Below, piece after piece: positions 6,406-9,683 of a DNA stretch of 9,683 nt. The position numbers and the translations under genes are program-made. Positions within the stretch are counted from its first letter, which is position 1; each line of letters opens with the position of its first letter. Where the stretch lies: assembly GCA_905215625.1 (NCBI GenBank), contig CAJMQQ010000073.1:1-9683 (forward strand). Direction: 5' to 3'. Under the pieces are notes generated by a model. The model was not told the origin of the DNA, searched no databases, and saw only the letters and a program-made list of their open reading frames with translations. The DNA comes from an uncultured bacterium (GTDB lineage Bacteria; Bacillota; Clostridia; Lachnospirales; Lachnospiraceae).

Positions 6406-6522
6406 TTACTCTATTTTATCAATCTCCTGATTGTACTTTTCGTATTCATTAACAGGCAGGACATCAGCCCTGCCTTCCTTTACATTATAACATTGTTTCT
6501 CTGCTCCCACAATGCAATCCAT
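6406..6522 (-). CDS. Possible 38-aa small ORF upstream of mmcQ-like gene
   Basis: ATG at 6522 to TAA at 6406-6408 gives a hydrophilic 38-residue peptide beginning MDCIVGAEKQCYNVKEGRAD and ending in a charged helix-like stretch (EYEKYNQEIDKIE). It lies just after the CD1108-family stop (6537) and 16 nt before the MmcQ-like start. No clear ribosome binding site precedes it, and a likely promoter -10 box lies inside it, so it may instead be the remnant of a longer gene. I do not recognise the family. Confidence 0.35.
   Translation of the reverse strand: MDCIVGAEKQCYNVKEGRADVLPVNEYEKYNQEIDKIE
6454..6475 (-). other. Hairpin at the probable 5' end of the mmcQ/NTF2 transcript
   Basis: AGGCAGG (plus strand 6454-6460) and CCTGCCT (6469-6475) form a perfect 7-bp GC-rich stem around an 8-nt loop. 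On the minus strand it starts about 8 nt after the TATAAT box, so it would sit at or very near the 5' end of the message. No T-tract follows on the minus strand, arguing against a terminator for this direction. On the plus strand it is followed by a pyrimidine-rich TCCTTT, a poor terminator signal. Confidence 0.5.
6484..6512 (-). promoter_or_regulatory. Likely sigma-A promoter for the mmcQ/NTF2 unit
   Basis: On the minus strand TTGTGG (6512-6507), a 17-nt spacer and a perfect TATAAT (6489-6484) give a plausible housekeeping promoter. A short inverted repeat CATTGT...ACAATG spans the -35 and the spacer, a possible operator. Transcription would start near 6477 and reach the MmcQ-like gene after about 90 nt. 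It lies 15 nt or more after the conjugation gene stop, which suggests the cargo is expressed independently of transfer genes. Confidence 0.55.
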
Positions 6523-6536
6523 TTGATTTTTACTTT

Positions 6537-8246
6537 TTAATAAACTACCAGCCCATATCCCAGAATCGACTGGGAATTCACCGTATAGCTGTTCTGCTTT
6601 ACCGCATCTCCGCTGTTTCCCTCAATCGTATGTACCGTAGTTCCATCGCAGCTTTCTACGATTCCCACATGATCGCTGGATCCATCATGATTCCAATCAA
6701 AAAAGATGATAGTCCCTGGTGTCGGAACATCCCCGCCACTCTGCCATTTTCCTTTCTCCTGAAACCAATCTACGCCTGCAGTACAAAGGGAGAACTTTGG
6801 TACTGCTCCTTTCTGAATCACCCCTGCCTGATCAGCACACCAGCTGACAAAGCAGGCACACCATTCCTCCCGGCTGTCAAATCCATACCATGACCAGAAC
6901 TTCTCTCCGCCTTCATTTCCAAGCTGACTTTTTGCAATGGTGACAAGCTGTCCGTTTCCAAAAAGTCCGGTAAACCAACCTCCGCCGGAATAATACCGCA
7001 TCACATGAGGCACATACTCCGGATCACCATAACCCGACCAGCCATGGGCGGCTGCCTGCTCCTGGGAAAACTGCAGCGCATTGGCTTCACTATAACCGCC
7101 AAATTTTTCCAACGCCCACGAGATATATCCATTCCCATAATTATACCCCTGCCAACTGAGTTTCAGCTTGTCCATATCCTGTGGGCTTTGGCATCCGGAT
7201 TCCCGGACACAATCTGCATAATACTGTATCCCCACCTTGATGGAATAGTCTGCATCCTGAATCGCACCGGGGGTATTGGGATACTGGGTGTTATAAGGAC
7301 ACTCACTGGCCTGCATGGGATCGGTTCCCCTGCCTCCGCTTTCCTGCATCATAATGGCTTGGATTGCTGGGACATATTCCGGGATTCCAAATTCACTGGC
7401 ATACTTTTGAATGGCAGGTGTATGTGCCAGCACTTCTGCGCTTAATGCCTCACTGCTCTGGGAATTTCCCAAAAAGGCTGCACCCCCAATGATCCCCACA
7501 ATCAGAATCAGAACGACAAACACTGCGCCTCCACCTGCCATCAGTGCTGCAAATGCAGCTTTCACTGCATGAGCGGCGGCTTCTGCCATGGCTTTCAATC
7601 CTCTTCCGGTTGCCTTTGCAGTCTTTGCACTTTGCTTGGCAGTCTGAACCGAGTGCATGGCGGCCCGTTTCGCTTCCCTGGCTGCTTTCATGGATTTGAG
7701 TGCTTGTTTCTTCTGTAAGACTGCCTGGGTTTTCACCTTTTGGGAAGAAACCGGAGAGGCTTTCACCACACGGGGCGCTGTTTTTACCGTCCGATTTCCA
7801 GCTTCTTTTATTGTTTTTTCGGCTTCCGGCTTAACCTTAATGCTTCTTTTGGCTTCTGTTCGCCCTTTCTTTGCCTTTGTCTGCCCTGCCTGGGCGGATG
7901 TGCCACCTGTTCCTGTTTCTCCGTCCAAAGGGGCTGTCGCAGCTTCTCTCTGCTTTTGTTTCTGCTCCTTTAACTTCTCATAAGTTTTTACCACCAGCTT
8001 CTTACCGCCACGATAGGCTGCCGAAGCACTTTCCCTTCCCATGCGCTGTTCCACACGCTGGATGCGGTTTCCGGCATATTCTACCGGGGATTCCTCTCCC
8101 GTTTCTCTTCCGAGCTTATCTGTCATGATGCTGGACTTTTCTTTTGCTTCCAGCATCGCAGAACGCACCAGTTCCTTTGGAAGCCGGGAGGCAGGATTAC
8201 GGATCTTCGGACTTTGATCCCGCACTTTTTCTTTGATCTCTTTCAA
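6537..8246 (-). CDS. CD1108-family mobile element protein: lysozyme-like plus CHAP wall hydrolase (569 aa)
   Basis: This is the conjugation-associated peptidoglycan hydrolase that opens the cell wall for the transfer channel. The N-terminus (about 1-60, 'RLPKELVRSAMLEAKEKS') matches my recollection of CD1108-type proteins of Tn1549-like elements. Residues about 85-235 are Lys/Ala/Thr-rich, helical and cytoplasmic. One membrane helix follows (about 238-260), placing the rest outside. A lysozyme-like domain (about 268-420) carries catalytic Glu302 in MMQESGG followed by DPMQ. The C-terminal CHAP domain (about 432-569) carries Cys463 in EEWCACFVSW, His526 in DHVGIV and the acidic/amide region EGNSGD (542-547). 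The start is TTG at 8246, with GGGAGG 7 nt upstream and an in-frame stop just before it; the next in-frame ATG would remove 30 conserved-looking residues. It follows the 115-aa gene by 27 nt. It is the equivalent of Tn916 Orf14 (CwlT). Confidence 0.93.
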   Translation of the reverse strand: MKEIKEKVRDQSPKIRNPASRLPKELVRSAMLEAKEKSSIMTDKLGRETGEESPVEYAGNRIQRVEQRMGRESASAAYRGGKKLVVKTYEKLKEQKQKQREAATAPLDGETGTGGTSAQAGQTKAKKGRTEAKRSIKVKPEAEKTIKEAGNRTVKTAPRVVKASPVSSQKVKTQAVLQKKQALKSMKAAREAKRAAMHSVQTAKQSAKTAKATGRGLKAMAEAAAHAVKAAFAALMAGGGAVFVVLILIVGIIGGAAFLGNSQSSEALSAEVLAHTPAIQKYASEFGIPEYVPAIQAIMMQESGGRGTDPMQASECPYNTQYPNTPGAIQDADYSIKVGIQYYADCVRESGCQSPQDMDKLKLSWQGYNYGNGYISWALEKFGGYSEANALQFSQEQAAAHGWSGYGDPEYVPHVMRYYSGGGWFTGLFGNGQLVTIAKSQLGNEGGEKFWSWYGFDSREEWCACFVSWCADQAGVIQKGAVPKFSLCTAGVDWFQEKGKWQSGGDVPTPGTIIFFDWNHDGSSDHVGIVESCDGTTVHTIEGNSGDAVKQNSYTVNSQSILGYGLVVY

Positions 8247-8273
8247 TCACACACCTCCCATCTTTTGTACTTT

Positions 8274-8621
8274 CTAACGTTCCCTTCCCCGTTTTTTTGT
8301 TTTCTTCTGCTGACTCTCCAGCTGTTCCAGTTCCCTTACCGCTTCCTGCACCAGCGGATGATTGGCATAATAGGGAACATAGGATAATAACTCTTTTCCC
8401 TTCTCCCCGGTAACTAATGGATATTCTCCCTCGTTATACAGAGGATCCTCTGCATGGTGCAGGGAAAATTCCAAAGACGGGAGCATCTGAGGGGAACGTT
8501 TGCAAAATCTCTGGTAATGCCGGAATGCTTCTTTTAAAGATGTACATTCGATACATTCCCCCATCCCATGGAACTCCCCGCACTCCGCTGCAAGAAACGT
8601 AATGGTTGTTTTTTCTTTCAT
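8274..8621 (-). CDS. Small acidic ICE protein, LPD/YodL-like (115 aa)
   Basis: The start is the ATG at 8621, with AAGGGAGG 8 nt upstream. A GTG 9 nt further up (8630) is in frame but overlaps that ribosome binding site, so it is unlikely. The protein has 'ITFLAAECGEFHGMGECIEC' near its start, 'SLKEAFRHYQRFCKRSP' as a helix, 'LEFSLHHAEDPLYNEGEYPLV' in the middle and 'LLSYVPYYANHPLVQEAVRELEQL' near the end, then a basic tail (KKTKKRGRER). This order ('TFL.aE..EF...GE', helix, then a 'YPLV' turn and a 'P.y..hPlv..a...L' helix) resembles accessory domains found in polyvalent and LtrC-like proteins of Firmicute ICEs (LPD or YodL groups). The exact family is uncertain and the function unknown. There is no membrane segment. 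The gene lies between DUF6674-like and CD1108-family genes in the same operon. Confidence 0.75.
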   Translation of the reverse strand: MKEKTTITFLAAECGEFHGMGECIECTSLKEAFRHYQRFCKRSPQMLPSLEFSLHHAEDPLYNEGEYPLVTGEKGKELLSYVPYYANHPLVQEAVRELEQLESQQKKTKKRGRER

Positions 8622-8651
8622 GGATTTCACCTCCCTTTGAAAAACTTCTCT

Positions 8652-9452
8652 TTATCGAACCGCAGACTTCTGTTTTTCTTCTTTACCAAACTTCAAAGGG
8701 TGTGGTTCCTGTCTCAGTTTCTGCAGGGTATCCTTCACAGACGGTTGTTTTCCTTCTCTTGCTTCCAGCTTCCCTATCTGCTGTTGCAATCGCTCCGTTT
8801 TCTGTTCCAGATTATGGATACTCCGCATGGATTGGAATAACACCTTCTGGGTTTGAAAGATGATTCCCTGTTCGGGATTGCGTTCTGTGAGCTTTCGCAC
8901 CTCTTTTCCACCCGCTTCCAGAAATGCATTCCGCAGATGCCCTTTGGCAACATGCAGTTCTTCCGCCATACTTCCCAGACGGTCAATCTTTTGATCCATC
9001 GACAGCATCATGCTGTGCAGAGAAGACTGAAGTATTTGTAATCCCTGCGTAAGGTGCATTCCCTTTACCGCAGAGGCAAGGGCATCTTTCCCCTTTTCTT
9101 TAAAATCAACAACTGCCTGCTCTGCACGTTTCACAAACTTTGTCTTAAATTCTCCCACCTGAAAACGAAGTGTTTGCACCTGATGTTCCGCCTTCTGGAT
9201 TGTGTTCACCGCAAAGAGTTTGACCTTGCTTTCCTGCATCACACCCAATTGCTTCTTCACCTCTCCCAATTCCTTTAGGACAGTTCCCAGCTGCATTTCC
9301 ATAGAATCAATATAGTCTGCCATACGGAGCACATCCCCTTTTTCCTGCTCCATGCCCTGTTGTTCCAAAAGTTCCAGCAATGCCCGGATACTGCCCTGCT
9401 CCCGAAGCGGTTCTCTCGTTTCCTGGATTTCTACTGTTTGTCCTTCTTCCAT
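8652..9452 (-). CDS. Coiled-coil conjugation-module protein, probably DUF6674 (266 aa)
   Basis: The ATG at 9452 has GGAGGG 7 nt upstream. The N-terminus reads 'IRALLELLEQQGMEQEKGDVLRMADYIDSME' (about 22-52), followed by heptad-type helices about 50-75 and 80-125 (AEHQVQTLRFQVGEFKTKFVKRAEQ), a central segment 'LTQGLQILQSSLHSMMLSMDQKIDRLGSM' (about 133-161) and a late coiled coil 'IHNLEQKTERLQQQIGKLEA' (about 210-229). There is no signal peptide or clear membrane helix. The N-terminal pattern and its place between VirB4 and the CD1108-family gene fit the DUF6674 family of Tn1549-like elements, named from memory. The role is unknown; long helices suggest a scaffold or an adaptor to the transfer machinery. 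The gap to the VirB4 stop is 70 nt. Confidence 0.8.
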   Translation of the reverse strand: MEEGQTVEIQETREPLREQGSIRALLELLEQQGMEQEKGDVLRMADYIDSMEMQLGTVLKELGEVKKQLGVMQESKVKLFAVNTIQKAEHQVQTLRFQVGEFKTKFVKRAEQAVVDFKEKGKDALASAVKGMHLTQGLQILQSSLHSMMLSMDQKIDRLGSMAEELHVAKGHLRNAFLEAGGKEVRKLTERNPEQGIIFQTQKVLFQSMRSIHNLEQKTERLQQQIGKLEAREGKQPSVKDTLQKLRQEPHPLKFGKEEKQKSAVR

Positions 9453-9522
9453 TTACATTCCCTCCTTCCCAAAAGGATGCTGCCGAAGAAATTCCAACAG
9501 CACCCTAAAAATATCTTTTCGA

Positions 9523-9683
9523 CTAACACTCTCCCGGTTTCGTTGTCATCAAGCGGTACAGCTTCGTATTCTTCGGGAAGCTGTTCTCAAATGGCACCAG
9601 ATTTCCGGAACACCGGATCAGTCCCTTTCCTGCGCCTACATTGGTGATATAGGATAACTGGTTCTCGGAAATATTCAAAAGGG
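9523..9683 (-). CDS. VirB4/TraE-type conjugation ATPase, C-terminal end only
   Basis: The window holds only the last 52 residues, reading from about 9681 to the TAG at 9523-9525; the gene runs off the right edge. The end reads LLNISENQLSYITNVGAGKG, then a 'LIRCSGNLVPFENSFP' stretch and 'LYRLMTTKPGEC'. That closing pattern (GKGLIRC.GN.VPFEN.FPK.T.LYRLMTTKPGE) is characteristic of VirB4-like ATPases of Firmicute ICEs, which energise assembly of the transfer channel from the cytoplasmic face of the membrane. Walker motifs lie outside the window. It is the first gene of the local transfer module here and ends 70 nt before the DUF6674-like gene. Confidence 0.85.
   Translation of the reverse strand, partial: LLNISENQLSYITNVGAGKGLIRCSGNLVPFENSFPKNTKLYRLMTTKPGEC

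Larger units (their letters stand above)
6537..9683 (-). mobile_element. Part of an ICE conjugation module (Tn1549/CTn-like)
   Basis: Four consecutive same-strand genes (VirB4-type ATPase tail, DUF6674-like coiled-coil protein, small acidic protein, CD1108-family wall hydrolase) are tightly spaced (gaps of 70, 30 and 27 nt) and match the mating-pair-formation stretch of Tn1549-like elements. Neither element end, integrase, relaxase nor attachment site is in the window, so borders are unknown. The AT-richer genes to the left are probably element cargo or the point where the module was interrupted. Confidence 0.8.

Noticed and set aside
8619..8630. GTG start at 8630 for the 115-aa protein
   Set aside because: The GTG overlaps the GGGAGGTG ribosome binding site of the ATG at 8621, so it cannot be used with that site.
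9484..9511. Hairpin (GGATGCTG / CAGCACCC) after the VirB4 stop as a terminator
   Set aside because: One mismatch in eight pairs, a 15-nt loop and only a four-T run before G residues; the genes on both sides belong to one operon.
9456..9550. Short reading frame overlapping and following the VirB4 stop (ends ...RQHPFGKEGM)
   Set aside because: It has no start codon with a ribosome binding site before an internal GTG, and VirB4-type proteins normally end where the TAG is, so a frameshift is not needed.

Overview
The window looks like part of an integrative and conjugative element (ICE) from a low-to-moderate GC Firmicute, most likely a gut Lachnospiraceae/Clostridia member. This rests on protein style (a CD1108-type mobile-element wall hydrolase, a VirB4 tail ending like Tn1549/CTn-type ATPases), strong AGGAGG-type ribosome binding sites and AT-rich intergenic DNA. 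The species cannot be named from sequence alone. Every supported gene is on the minus strand, so transcription runs from the right end of the window to the left.

Right part (9683 to 6537) is the conjugation module: the C-terminus of a VirB4/TraE-type ATPase, a 266-aa coiled-coil protein (probably DUF6674), a 115-aa acidic small protein resembling the accessory domains of ICE polyvalent proteins, and a 569-aa CD1108-family protein with a Lys/Ala-rich cytoplasmic stalk, one membrane helix, a lysozyme-like domain and a C-terminal CHAP domain. Together these supply energy, a possible cytoplasmic scaffold and local peptidoglycan opening for DNA transfer.

Middle part (6522 to 5490) is a small AT-rich unit: a 38-aa ORF that overlaps a good promoter with a hairpin just after it, an MmcQ/YjbR-family protein, an NTF2/SnoaL-like protein, and a convincing rho-independent terminator at 5490-5522.

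Left part (5432 to 1) is a self-contained sensing and transport cassette: OmpR-family response regulator, histidine kinase with almost no extracellular loop, MacB/LolD-type ABC ATPase, an 865-aa double-FtsX permease, and a 58-aa protein with its own strong ribosome binding site. The genes overlap or nearly touch, so they form one operon. This layout is typical of peptide-sensing and peptide-resistance (or cell-envelope stress) modules. The main new observation is regulatory. The promoter in front of the response regulator and a second leftward promoter at the window's left edge share the same arrangement: two ACATTTnT half-sites 11 bp apart, then exactly 4 nt, then a TAWAAT -10 box. A third, oppositely oriented pair of half-sites lies at 76-94. 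The cassette therefore probably autoregulates and also controls at least one more gene just outside the window.
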